The notes below the pieces were generated by a model. The model saw only the letters and a program-made list of their open reading frames with translations. It did not search any database and was not told where the DNA came from. A program made the position numbers and the translations under genes. DNA of 64,000 bases from Carya illinoinensis (Eukaryota; Streptophyta; Magnoliopsida; Fagales; Juglandaceae): contig NC_056765.1 in the NCBI RefSeq assembly GCF_018687715.1, positions 25,671,129-25,735,128 of the forward strand, read 5' to 3'. Numbering within the stretch: the stretch's first letter is position 1; every line of letters starts with the position of its first letter. Below are positions 34,775 through 46,590 of the stretch, piece by piece.

Positions 34775-36917
34775 ATAGACATTTGATGGTACATTTTGCC
34801 AGCCGGTTCTCTGAATTCTAATTTCTCTCCATTCGAATTTCAAATTTCATTATCTCTTTCAGTTCTATTCCATTTGGATTTCTAGTAAAATTTTGACAAT
34901 TTTCTCTGTAATTTGATTCTTCCGTCAGGGAATGTTTGCCTATTTTTTTTCAATTATTATCAACTATCTCATTTTATTTAATTATTATAATTTTTTTAAA
35001 ATTTTATACAAAATAAAATCAACAATTCAATTTTTTTCAAATTTTAAATAAAAATAATATTAAAAAAATATAATTTAAAAATATTTTTAGTTATTAAAAA
35101 AATATATAAGCAATTCAACTTTCTCTTCAAAAACTTGGTTCATGTTTTTTGTTATTTTAATCATTTAATTCATTGCGTTTAATAGTCTACTTCATTGTTT
35201 GGTTTTTCCTCTACTTAAAAATTATTTTTTAATCTACCTTACATTTTTTATATGATACTCACGTATGATGATGAGGATTTTAAGAATGAAAAACTCTTCA
35301 CATTAGCCAAAGCACACCTTATACGAAATGGTAATATCAATTTTTTTTTTCAATTTTTTCCCTGCTTCTCCTTCTCCCTATCACTTGTTCCTCTCTCACC
35401 CATTTGAAATTCCACTTTGAGCCCTGTCGCCCATACTCTCCCCCGCCCCCCGCCCCCATCGCCATTGACCCTCCCTCACATAGTTGTCCAATAACTTTGA
35501 TTTGATTTCTGTCTTGTGTTTATTTTGGAGGCCGGCTTGTCTCATTGCTAGGAGGCTCGTGGTGGCTTATGGTGGCTTGGGAGGAGCACGACAGTGTTGG
35601 GGTGATTGAGGCCGTGGGTGAGGAATACTACAAGGGAGAGGGAAAGAAAAAGAGGTCTTAGACTGACCAGGTGGTGGCTAGGGGAGGCTACGGTGGACCT
35701 GGTAGTGCCGTCGAGGTGGCGATATGGTGGTTTGGTGGTGCAGATCTAATCGTGAGGTGGAGAAACCGTGAGGGAGAGAGGAAGGTCGGCGTGCGCTAGG
35801 GAAGGAGGTTTGGCTTCCTCGTGGGCGGCGACGCATGACCGTATGTGGCAGATCTGAGCCACGACGTGGGTAAAATGTATTGAGAGAGAGGGCGTGTGTG
35901 CGAGGGAAGAGGGAGGAGCTACGAGCCTTGAGTAGGGAGAGGAGAAAGGGCTCAGTGCTGGTGTTCGATGGTTGTGGTGGGAGGCCCAGTCAACGATGGG
36001 GCAAATCTGGGCTGTGACGATAAGGGCTCGTGAGAAGAGAGAAACAGAAATGAGAGGGAGAGGGGCTGTGACAAGAGGGAGGGGGATGCAGGATGGGGAT
36101 CAGATTTAGGGTGTGCTTGATGAATAGTAGCTGATTAGTAGAAAGACATTTTAAAAATTTCACAACTCATAATACGTTGTAATAACAAAAATGCTAAAAA
36201 GAACAAGGGAGTAAGGCATAAAAATGCAAGAAAGACAAGTCATCATTATGAAATGACTCTTTTCCTTTTTTATTTTAGAATTCATTTTCAAATAAAAAAT
36301 GTTCCACACAAAATGGAGGAAGAAATCCTACCAGAGAACTCTATATAGTGGAGGATGCTTCTTCGAAAAATGACCTTGACATTATGGTTCTCCCCCAACA
36401 CATTTTCTGAACCTTCTCGTGGTTCCCTAGGTTTAGCTTTTCTATTTTTGTTTATGTTAATGTGAGAAGACGCAGTTTTCAAGTCCCATACTTTCTTCCA
36501 TTTACATTTGCAACTCTATTGGCAGAAAACTTCGAAGACAATGAAGCTGCTAGATGAGCCAAGACCTTATTTACAGCTACCTTAGAGGTCCTTGACATCC
36601 TCTTGACATCATTCTTTCTTAGGCCACCACTTACTGTAGAATTAGGAAAAGATATTGGCTCTACTTTCAAAGAGTTTTGATTCAAAGAAGCATGCTAAGC
36701 AGACAAGTCCAAATCTTCTTTCTTTCTTTCTTTCTTTCTTTCTTTTTTCTTTCTATTTTTTTTTTAAAGTAAGAAGAGACAAGTCCAAATCTTTAGCCTT
36801 CAATGAACATTTTTTTTTTTTTGGCAGAGACTCACACCTTTTCAGCAAATGTCACTTCCTGCTTCACAGCTTTGAGTGTATTAGATGTATGGGTTTTTTT
36901 AATAGGGTGAAGATTTA
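34775..36917. other. AT-rich then GC-richer non-coding region
   Basis: 34900-35350 is AT-rich. 35380-36120 is G-rich on the plus strand (GTGGTGGC, GAGAGAGGG motifs), with stops in all frames I followed. It may be part of a transposon or a dead promoter region, but I cannot name it. Confidence 0.4.
36714..36752. repeat. (TTTC)n microsatellite
   Basis: About seven CTTT units are followed by a T-rich tract. Confidence 0.9.
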
Positions 36918-37444
36918 GGTTGCGTTTGAATGTTAAGTTGAGTTGGGTTTTTCATTAATAGTAGTGAATTGAGATTGTTAAGTGAGTTTTGTAGGGTCCA
37001 CTTAAGATGAGTTTAAGTATGTTTGGATGTTGATATGAGTTTAGATATATATATATATATATATAGAAAGTTGTAAAAATAAATAAATTTCATAATTAAA
37101 ATCTATTATTTACCTAGCATTCCTTCTCACTATCAGTGCAAAAGACAATTTTTTTTTTTATTGTACAAACTTACCTACAGCCATGGCGCCAATATGCAAA
37201 AGCAATAAAGTACAGCATAAAGTAATAAAAAGTACGTAGGTGGTTTGCCAGTATGGTGCTAGCCATGTGGGCCCCATGAGAGAGATGGAAAAACAAGAGG
37301 GAGAGCCATTGAAGTTTGACAGTTATGGGCCCCACAATGAATTCAATTTTAACTGGACTCAAAACTGTATAAACCTTGTATTTGGATGTTGAGAGCAATC
37401 TAAAATAAGTTGCACTGAGTGCAGTCAAAGAACCAAATGCAGCT
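36918..37444. mobile_element. Possible Harbinger-like MITE
   Basis: TTA at 36915-36917 and 37445-37447 flanks ends GGTTGCGTTTGAATG and, reverse-complemented, AGCTGCATTTGGTTC, about 10 of 13 bases matching at the core. The interior includes an (AT)n run at 37045-37065. TTA is frequent in this DNA, so the call is weak. Confidence 0.35.
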
Positions 37445-38319
37445 TTAAGCTTTAAGCATGACCCCAGATTTCTTTTTCCTTTCAACTAGAACTTTATTTT
37501 CCACATGAATTTTTCTATTAAATGGTTGTATTGACACTTCCTACTTAATACAATCAAACAAGCCCACATGATTTCTCAACCAGCAAGGCTGACCAAATCA
37601 TCCTTCAGCCATTTGCTTGAGCCTAGAACTAATGTGATTGTAATTGGGATGCTAACACATAATTTCCAGATTCAACAAATATCCATTTTTGACAATTCTT
37701 ACATCAGTAGACACTCTCATATTCATATTTGCTCTTTCAAAACCAATAAAACATATAATGTTCAAGGCCGTCATCCATTGATAACCAATTCTCTATGTAA
37801 ATGATTATAATCACAAATGTCATAGTAACAAAGGGTAGATAGGTAACTTGCAAAACTATCAAGTTTCCAATGAACTATAATTATTAAGGTGGCTTATGCA
37901 CATACAAAGAGCTCCCAATCTATTACATCCAAAGAGCTCCCTGTTTATCTATAATTGTTATGGTGGTTGTTGCATATCCAAGTTTTCATGCTAATCAAAG
38001 CTAAACACAAGTCTCATGGCAGCCATCAAAGCACGCATTAGAATCTAGTGGGTGATGTACATTCTTCTTATAGAGAAATAAATGGAAAAAAATATTAGTG
38101 AGAAATTTAAATGCATACAAAAGCACAAAAAACATTTTTCTTGCCAAGAAAAGCACAACAAAATACCGAAATTATTGCAGTTACTTGAGTTGGAGGGGTT
38201 GGTAGCATATCATTTGATTCACTTAGGTTGAGGGGCTGGGTGGAAATTAAAGGTGAGTGTCAATATAACCAAATCGCACGACAGTAAATTTAAAACCAAA
38301 TATAAAAACAGTCACATTT

Positions 38320-39160
38320 TGTTTCTTGAGGTTATTTTTCTTCTTTTTAACAATCCTCTCAACTGTGCCCACTTTGCGCTGTGTTGGCAACCTTCCTTTA
38401 CCTCTCACAACATTCAAATTGAGGACATCTCCAAAGTTACGACATCCCCAAAGTATAGGTATGATGCCCTACTTCGTGCATCAACCCAACATACATTTTT
38501 AATCTATTTTCCTCATCCAAGTATATAGTGGAGTTAAAATTACGATCCATATCATGCATCCAAGAGTGCCACCCTACCTCCTTTGTCTTGCCTTGTTAAT
38601 GAAATTTGGGTAATCTTTTTCTGTGAACTCAAGGTTCTCATAGCCTCCCCCTTCAACAACGAATGTACCAAAGCTCTTATTCATTCTTATCCCAACTCTT
38701 TCATTCAATTCTAGCTTCTATTTAGTAAGTGAGTTTATTTTTCTATGGCATCTAAAATATCTAGATTTTTGTGGGCTCAATCCATGATTGTGTCAAATCC
38801 TATAATTGTTAAACACCACTCACCATTAACAAATTGAGCATTGATTTTTGCTTTATATTCAATCTTTGTTGTGGGACGTGGCTTCGATACATTACTATCG
38901 CTACTTGTATGCTTTCCACCTCTTGAACAACTAAGTGTAATATATTTCATTGTCCCATTTTATTCTCTTTTAGTCCTTTATGTCCTCACCCCAAATCTCT
39001 CCTGCTTTGCATAACGCTTGTAATAAGCATTTAGTGCAGCTTTATCCTTGAAAGTAATCCCAAATGAGGGTTCATCAACAAGCGTAGGTTCAGGATTTCC
39101 CGCACTACTATTCTCATTAGTACCCCTCTCAGCATCTATATCACAATCTTCTTCTGACAT
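38320..39160 (-). pseudogene. FAR1-related (FRS/MULE-like) pseudogene with large internal deletion
   Basis: FAR1/FRS proteins are transposase-derived nuclear regulators. The frame starts MSEEDCDIDAERGTNE at 39160 and enters the FAR1 DNA-binding domain (DEPSFGITFKDKAALNAYYK, RYAKQERFGVRT). After a stop it continues in shifted frames as KYITLSCSRGGKHTSSDSN, KPRPTTKIEYKAKINAQFVN and GEWCLTIIGF. A transposase-domain scrap NVCWVDARSRASYLYFGD follows near 38440-38490. It runs directly into a C-terminal-like tail (NVVRGKGRLPTQRKVGTVER, then basic residues) near 38330-38400. Several hundred residues of MULE domain and SWIM zinc finger are absent. It cannot make a normal protein. Confidence 0.75.
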
Positions 39161-39836
39161 TTAATAACAAGCATATATAGTTAAACAACTAGAATTCAAT
39201 AAGGAATTTTAAATGAAATTCCAAATACAAAATATTTCAAATTATTAAAATACTAAAATTATAAAAGAGACTATGTGGAAGCATTTGTTAAAATTTCTCA
39301 AACTTTGTTACCATTATAATCATAACTTAAAAAGCTATGTGCATAATTTAGGCCTTTTCTTCACCTCCTTAGCCAAGTCCCATGCTACATCTCCATCTTC
39401 ATATATATTCTCACCTGACATATTTTAAAACATGAAATAAAACTAAAATAAGTCAAAAACTCAATAATAGCACATTATGCTTTAAACATAACTTAACTTG
39501 ACCTTAGTCTTGTTTTAAAAACTTTCATGCATAATCATACAAATATTTAGCATATGGATCATTAGGCAATACATAGGAAAAATTTAAGAATAATCATGAC
39601 ATATAACATGAAGAAATGAATGATTAACTCCATGCATCTAACATGATTCATGCATAACTTGTTCATCTTGTCTTTCACTTGCATAGTGGTGATCATAACA
39701 TATGTGTATCGGTTTGATTGCATATATTGTAGTTTAATATATGGTGAACCACGCTTAGGTTTGTAGCACCTCGCACATCATAGCATATGTATGGTGAACC
39801 ACGCTTAGGTCTGTGGCACCATATAATCATAACATG
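39161..39836. repeat. Flank with a tandem unit interrupted by the Copia-type insertion
   Basis: A unit containing ATGGTGAACCACGCTTAGGT is seen at about 39740 and 39791. A third, diverged copy (ATGGTAAAACACACTTAGGT) lies at 46060, just past the Copia-type element. The rest is AT-rich with no gene. Confidence 0.7.
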
Positions 39837-40725
39837 TGTAAAGGCAAAAATTGGCTAGAATTAGATGACTAAATGATGAGATTTATTTTATCATTATTTG
39901 ATTAAATTTGGATGAATATAAAATAAGAGATGACTTTATCTTTAAACAACATTGAGTTTATCTAGATATTTATAAGGTTGTTTAAATAAGTCAGTTACAT
40001 GAATTTCGAATACATAAAAGTCTGCAATTATCAAGACCTGAAACTGAACACAAATAAGAAACTACAGTGAAGAGTTATCGCAAATGTTAGCAACCCGTTA
40101 TGAAGCGTTCTCGCGATTGTCTCTACTCGTCAGTAGAATCCTACTGTGACTAGAACTCTTTCTAGACATTCTATTTAAAAGGTTTCGGTTTTGTATCTTT
40201 TGAGAGACTTGGAGCCATGAATTTCAGAGAATATATTCTGAGCATTTATGAGAGAAAATTCACTTGAGAATTTTCATCGAGTTTTTTTTATCTCTTCTTG
40301 AGTGTGATCATGCTTTGAGTGTGAAGGAACATCGATTGGATTTCAGCCTCTGGAGTTCCAGAAGGGAAGTCAACATTTGAAGATCGCCAGAGGTTCTGGT
40401 TGCTCCTGCGGTAGAAGACAAACGAGTCGTTTGTCTAGGCAAGTACTAGAGTCGAATTGCAAAGGTTTTGTAATTAATTATTGTTTGTAATTGTTCTTCA
40501 AATAATAAGATTGACTTTCCTAGATTTGGCTGCCTTGTAGGGTTTTACCTTTAAAGAGTTATTTAAAGAGTTTCCCTTCGTAATCAATCATTGGTCTTAC
40601 AAAGTTGATTATTTATTTTAAAGTATTTTATTCATTTTATAATCTTGATAATTGAGATCTAACATATTTGTTCAAGGAGATTGGTAGACAATTTCATGTT
40701 CCACAGGGGTACCTTGAGAATTTCA
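39837..40725 (+). repeat. 5' LTR of the Copia-type element
   Basis: TGTAAAGGCAAAAATTGG to GAGAATTTCA, colinear throughout with 45164-46052. Confidence 0.9.
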
Positions 40726-40727
40726 AT

Positions 40728-40739
40728 TGGCATCAGAGC
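40728..40739 (+). other. Primer-binding site, initiator tRNA-Met type
   Basis: TGGCATCAGAGC differs from TGGTATCAGAGC at one base, directly downstream of the 5' LTR. Confidence 0.85.
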
Positions 40740-40839
40740 GTGGTTCACTCATTCGAGTGTCATCTGTGCCCTTGTAGATCATGTTGACGTCATTATACGT
40801 TCCACCATATTTCGATGGGGAAAACTATGCTTATTGAAA

Positions 40840-42605
40840 AGTTCGTATGAGGACTTTTCTCAAGTCTTTGGATGAACGTGTATGGCATTCGGTTGAACGA
40901 GGATGGACTAAACCTGAGACATCTATAGATGCTTGGACAAAAGATGAAATCTTCAATTGCAATTTGAATAGCAAAGGACTTAACGCTATTTTCATGGCGG
41001 TATCTCCCGAAAAATTTAAAAGAATCTCCATGTGTGAGATTGCTAAAGAAGCTTGAGATATTTTGGAGGTTACACATGAAGGCACAATAATAGTAAAAAC
41101 TTCAAAATTGCAGATGCTAACCTCAAAATTTGAAGAGATTAAAATGTTAGAAGAAGAAAATTTTAATGATTTTTATGCTAAATTGAATGATATTGTGAAT
41201 TTCAGGTTTAATCTCAGTAAGAAGATGGAGGATTCAAGGATTGTGAGGAAGATTTTGAGATCTCTACCGGAAAGATTTCAGCCTAAGGTTACTGCCATTT
41301 AGGAAAGTAAGAATTTGGATACAATAAAGGTTGAAGAACTAGTCGGTTCCTTACAAACGTATGAATCCTCACTTCCTCAAATAAGAAAAAGTAAGTCCAT
41401 TACTCTCAAAACAATAAAAGAGGATCAAGATGATTTTTTTGATGAAGAAAATCTTAACAATGAGGATATAGATCTTACAGTAAGAAAGTTCAGAAAATTC
41501 ATGTTTAATAAAAAGTATATTGGAAAGAAAAAAAAGAGGTAAATAATTTTCTGCAAAGAAAAATTATTTTGAAAAATGGAATAAAGAAAAATATGATAAA
41601 GTAAAGTATCATGAATGTTCTGGTTATGGTCATATAAGAATTGCGTGTTCAAATTTTAAGAAAAGTATTGAATGTCACACTTAGTGATAGTTTAGAATCT
41701 GAAACTTTAATTTCATCATCTGATTATGACAATACTTTTGTGACTTTTTCTACTGTTATTAATGATTTTTCGATATTGAGCTAACAAAATCTGAAAGTGA
41801 TGATGACAATAGTGATTCGAAGGTTGCTCTAGTTGTGGATGATCATGAGCTGAGTTTACAAGAAACTTACAATGATGTGTGTGAAAAAGTGATCAAATTA
41901 AAGAAACTCAACAAGAATTTGTATAAGAAATTCACTGATATGGAGAGTGAGAAAAATAACTTGTCTGAGACATTCAAAATTTTTGATATTGAAATAGCAA
42001 GATTAAGGGATCAAAAAATTGCACTAGAAAAGGAATTGGAAAAGATTCAATAAAAAGCAGCAACACATAAATTAGAAGAAATGTTGAGTTTTCAAAAATT
42101 TAGTTGTGATCGCACGGATTTGGGGTATATGACATCCCAAGGTATGGAATTTAAAAACTCATCATCCGCTGCCAGCTCATCAAAAGATATCATTTTTGTT
42201 AAAGAAAGTCAAGATGAGGAGACTCCAAAGAAGGTCGTGTCTAAAACTCAATTTCCAAGAGCCTCACATGATAGATCAATGACAAAAAAGCCCAATCAAG
42301 GTAAGTCCAAAGGTAAGTTTATTCCTACTTTTTATTATTGTGGTGTTGTTGGTCATATAAGGCCAAATTACTTTAACTTGAATAAAGTGAAGAAAAATGG
42401 AGGTGAAAGAAATCTAAAGAGGAAAAGAAAGAGTTTAGAGAATCAAGTTGGTGATATGAGTCAACAAATCAATTTTTTAAGTCTCAAACTTAGTGAACTA
42501 GCAGATTTTTGCTTTTCAAATATCATACAAAGTGATGTTGATAAAAAGAATAGGTCAAAATTTAAAACAAAGTGGGTGGTCAAAAAAGATGTCACGTCAC
42601 ATTAA
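40840..42605 (+). pseudogene. Copia gag (UBN2-type) pseudogene
   Basis: The pieces are in order. First is the UBN2 gag domain (VWHSVERGWTKPETSIDAWT, GLNAIFMAVSPEKFKRISMC, LQMLTSKFEEIKMLEEENFN, RIVRKILRSLPERFQPKVTA). Next is a Lys/Glu-rich tail, then a zinc-knuckle-like YHECSGYGHIRIAC whose first Cys is Tyr. A coiled-coil-like segment (41835-42053) follows, and last a second knuckle-like YYCGVVGHIRPNY with Cys-to-Tyr changes. Stops interrupt at EA*DILE (Trp expected), TAI*ESK (Glu expected) and elsewhere. The frame ends in KWVVKKDVTSH at 42605 with no protease or integrase following. Confidence 0.8.
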
Positions 42606-44029
42606 TTAATAGGACTACTTGCATGCTCTTACATTCTTTATATTATTGCATTAGTCTATGACATGCATTTTATTTTTTTGTTTTGCTTTTTTCTGTTTTT
42701 TTGTTTTTAAATAAGAAAAATATAATATATAAAAAAATTTCTTGTTTGGTTCAAAGCTTTTCTTTAAGGAAAGTACATGCTTGATATGTCAAAATTTGAG
42801 CATTTGTGTTATCACTTAATAAATTCTTGAACCTATGCATCTCTTTATTTTATGCGATTCACTTTGTGCATACTAACCCAATGGATTATCTTTGCAAATT
42901 TCATTTTCAATACACAGTGATGAACTTATATGTATGCATTTTATAATTAAAGTTCGTATTATTTAATGAGATGTTCATCAAAGAGAAAGTTCATGCCTTG
43001 AATTGACTGATATTAGTTGAACCTAGTACATCAATAAAGAGCTCTCCTCTTGCCAAACACAAAGAGTTGATCCATATAGAAAAAGTCGGTGTTAATTCAT
43101 TGCGGAAAAAGACACACCCTACACGGATCTATCACCTTAATTTCTTACAGAAAAAATCGTTGCTCTAATCATTATGGAAAAAGATGAGCAACAAACATGA
43201 ACACAAAAAAGGAGTGTACAAACTAGTATTTGGAGGAGATGCTCATATATCTAGGCCCTAGTATAAAGTTTAACTTTCAAGGTGAAGCAACAAACTCTTG
43301 TAAGCATCTATAAGAAGCAATCCTTCATAAGTAAAGGTATTAAAAATATATTGAATAAAGGAGTTCATAAAAATGTTATGGTATAAGTATACTCACTCAC
43401 ACACTCATATGAACTTTGACATTGATGATCTTATGAGGAGTGAACATCCATAGTGATTGTTGCAAATAAAATGGTGTACTTTATTGAATTTGTTTTGTGA
43501 GTTATACTATATTTGAACTAAGATATATTTAGGCATGTTATTTGCCCTATTGCTTATTCATATATTTATATATAAAAAAAAATTCAATTTTTTTTGTTAT
43601 TTTTTTTCTAATCTCTATTTATTTGGTTTCTATAAATTAAATACAAAAATAAAAATATAAAGTTTTTTTTTGGTCAGTTTGAAATATGTGCCTAAGTCTG
43701 AGTATTGGACTCTTACGTTGATCTTGCAGTAGTCCCAGTGAGACTCTAATTTCTAGCACGTGCATAGGCACACGGCACTTATGTGCTTTAAGTTTTTTTC
43801 CCTTGCCTTGTGTCGCATATATGAGAGTTGTTCATTATGTCTTTTTTAGTGTCTTCATCTTGGCACACATAAATGGTATTTATTCTATTTTGTATCTTGT
43901 CAAATTAGTGAAAAAAAATGGGGAGTATTGGAAGAGCAAATTGGAATATTTTGATATTGTGAAATTTAGGGGGAGTTTAATGAATTTGCTGAAAATAAAA
44001 AGGGGGAACAACAAAATATTGAGGGGGAG

Positions 44030-44924
44030 TAGGGGTGTAACCGGTCTGGTTTGGTCCGGTTTTGTACAAAATCTAGGACCGAACCGGTAGGTACCGGTTT
44101 TGCATTTTTCAAAACCGATTACGCACCGATTTTCCTCCTAAACCGGTATTCCGGTTTTACCGGTTTCCGGTCCGGTTTTCCAGTTTTAATAAAATACAAA
44201 TTTTTTATAAAAATTCTGTTTAAAATAAAAAACTGATTTAAAAAATTCTGTTTACCATTTACAAAAATCTGCTTTGCAAAAAAAAAAATCTGCTATGTAA
44301 AAAAATTCTGCTATCAAAAATCTGGTTTATAAAAAAAAAATCTGTTATGTAAAAAATTCTGATATAAAAAATCTGCTTTATAAAAAAAATCTGTTATATA
44401 AACAAAATTCGCTATATAAAAAACTACTATAAAACAAAAACTAAAATAAGAAATTTAGTGTAAAAAAAAATCTGCTATAATCCTATATTAGACGATTAGT
44501 ATTAGTATATATATTAGTATTAGTTATAGCTATATAATATATTGGACAATATAATAGTATTAATATTAGACTATTAGTATAGTTATATGTTAGTGTTAGT
44601 TTTGATGATTTAGTATAACTATATTAATATGAGTATTAACTATAATCTATATTAGAATATTAGTATTAGTATATATGTGATTATTTTTTATGTGATTAAA
44701 AATTATATATAATATAAAATATATTATATATAATATTAATATATAAATAGTACCGGTCCGGTTCGGTCCAAAACTAACCGAAACCGAAACCGGACCGGTT
44801 CCGGCCGGTTTTTTATTTATGAAAACCTGTTCCGGACCGAACCGTTCCAAAACCGGCACAACCGGTCCGGTCCGGTTTGGTCCGGGCCGGTTTTCCGGTT
44901 TGCCGGTTTTTTTTTACATCCCTA
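44030..44924. mobile_element. Non-autonomous hAT-like element nested in the Copia-type element
   Basis: The 895-bp element has inverted ends TAGGGGTGTAA and (reverse-complemented) TAGGGATGTAA, and a perfect 8-bp duplication AGGGGGAG at 44022-44029 and 44925-44932. Subterminal regions on both sides are packed with CCGGTT/AACCGG motifs; the interior is AT-rich with recurring AAAAATCTGCTAT-like motifs. No transposase is encoded. Terminal bases and duplication length are diagnostic of hAT. Confidence 0.92.
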
Positions 44925-45163
44925 AGGGGGAGAACTAACTTTTGATTATTGTTGAGACTAATTTCAAAGAATGTTCTATATCATTTCTTCTCATTACTGT
45001 ATTTAATATTTTTTTCATGAGATCTTGGTCTGCTGGTTGTTTTGTCTTAGGTACACACTATATTCATCAAGTTAGTTTTGTGATCGATCCGCCAAAAGAG
45101 AATATTGTAGATGCAAGACATTCATCAAGTTGGTTTAGTCATCAATCCGCCAAAGGGAGAGAT

Positions 45164-46052
45164 TGTAAATACAAAAATTGGTTAAGATTAGATAACTAAA
45201 TGATAAGGTTTATCTTATCATTATTTGATTAAATTTAGATGAATGTAAAATAAGAGATGATTTTATCTTTAAACAATATTGACTTTATCTAGATATTTAT
45301 AAAGTTGTTTAGATAAGTTAGTTACATGAATTTCGAATCCATAAGAGTCTGGAATTATCAAGACCTAAAACTAAACACAAATGATAAACCACAGTAAAGA
45401 GTTATCGCAAAATGTCAGCAACTCGTTAGGAAGCGTTCTCGCGACTGTCTCTACCCGTCAGCAGAATCCTACTGTGACTAGAACTCTTTCCAGACTTTCT
45501 ATTTAAAAGGTTTCGGTTTTGTATCTTTTGAGGAACTTAGACCCATGAATTTCAAAGAATATATTTTGAGCATTTATGAGAGAAAATTCACTTGAGAATT
45601 TTCATTGAGTTTTTCATATCTTCTTGAGTGTAATCAAGTTTTGAGTGTGAAGGAACATTGATTGGATTTCAGCCTCTGGAGTTCCAGAAGAGAAGTTAAC
45701 ATTTGAAGATCGCCAAAGGTTCTGGCTGCTACTGCGGTAGAAGACAAACGGGTTGTTTGTCAAGACAAGTAAGAGAGTCAAATTGCAAAGGTTTTGTAAT
45801 TGATTATTGTTTGTAATTGTTCTTCAAATAATAAGATTGAATTTTTTGGGTTTGGCTGCCCCGTAGGGTTTTACCTTTAAAGAGTTATTGAAAGGGTTTC
45901 TCTTCGTAACCAATCGTTGTATCTTAGAAAGTTGATTATTTATTTTAAAGTATTTTATTCGTTTTATAATTTTGATAATTGAGATCTAACATATTTGTTC
46001 AAGAAAATTAATAGACAATTTTATGGTTCACAGGGGTGCATTGAAAATTTCA
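45164..46052 (+). repeat. 3' LTR of the Copia-type element
   Basis: TGTAAATACAAAAATTGG to GAAAATTTCA, the same length as the 5' LTR. Confidence 0.9.
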
Positions 46053-46590
46053 ATATGTATGGTAAAACACACTTAGGTCTATGTCACTGCAAAATTGAAA
46101 TGTAAATAAACCCTCAACAATGTTTTATAGTTAACCAACTTGTAAATAAACCCTCAATAGTGTTTTATAGTTAAATAAACCCTTAATCTTATACTTCATT
46201 CGCGAAGGTAATTTACTTGTGGCTACATAGTATGTCCAATTTAATTCATACTTACATATCCCTAATGTCTCAATATTACTTGTAAAGACTTCCATGCCTA
46301 TTATACTTTAATTTAAGATACTTAAAAACCTCTTGCTTATAACAATCCTCAAAATTTAAAATACCGCAATGATCTTGGACGTATGGGTTTCAAGTTTTCT
46401 ACATTTCCAATGTGGTACTCTAATTATGCTTATATAGCATCCATGTATAGTCCATTAACAAGTGCCTCAATTATACACATAGCAACATCAACTAAAACTT
46501 CCAAATCAAGCTTCAAGATCTCGTGACATTCTTCGATTATGTTGGCCTAATCATTAAATCTATTATGTGTAGGACTAAGATATACAAGTG
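46053..46590. other. Intergenic, no recognised gene
   Basis: It contains the third copy of the CACGCTTAGGT-type unit at its start. A stretch at 46450-46560 resembles 51300-51420 (both include AGTnnAnTAnnAAnTGCCTCAATTA), suggesting a dispersed repeat of unknown kind. Confidence 0.4.

Larger units (their letters stand above)
39837..46052 (+). mobile_element. Copia-type gag-only (non-autonomous) LTR retrotransposon
   Basis: Two direct LTRs of 889 bp each (39837-40725 and 45164-46052) both begin TGTAAA and end TTTCA. A Met-type primer site follows the first and a purine stretch (AAAGGGAGAGAT, 45152-45163) precedes the second. The flanking pentamers are ACATG and ATATG, one mismatch. The interior encodes only a decayed gag. 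No protease, integrase, reverse transcriptase or RNase H motifs occur in 42606-45163, which is AT-rich and holds a nested hAT-like element. In the first 330 aligned LTR bases I count roughly 25-30 differences, so the insertion is old. Confidence 0.9.

Noticed and set aside
43803..44236. Open frames near the hAT-like element
   Set aside because: They run across the hAT-like terminus and are chance frames in non-coding Copia-type interior.
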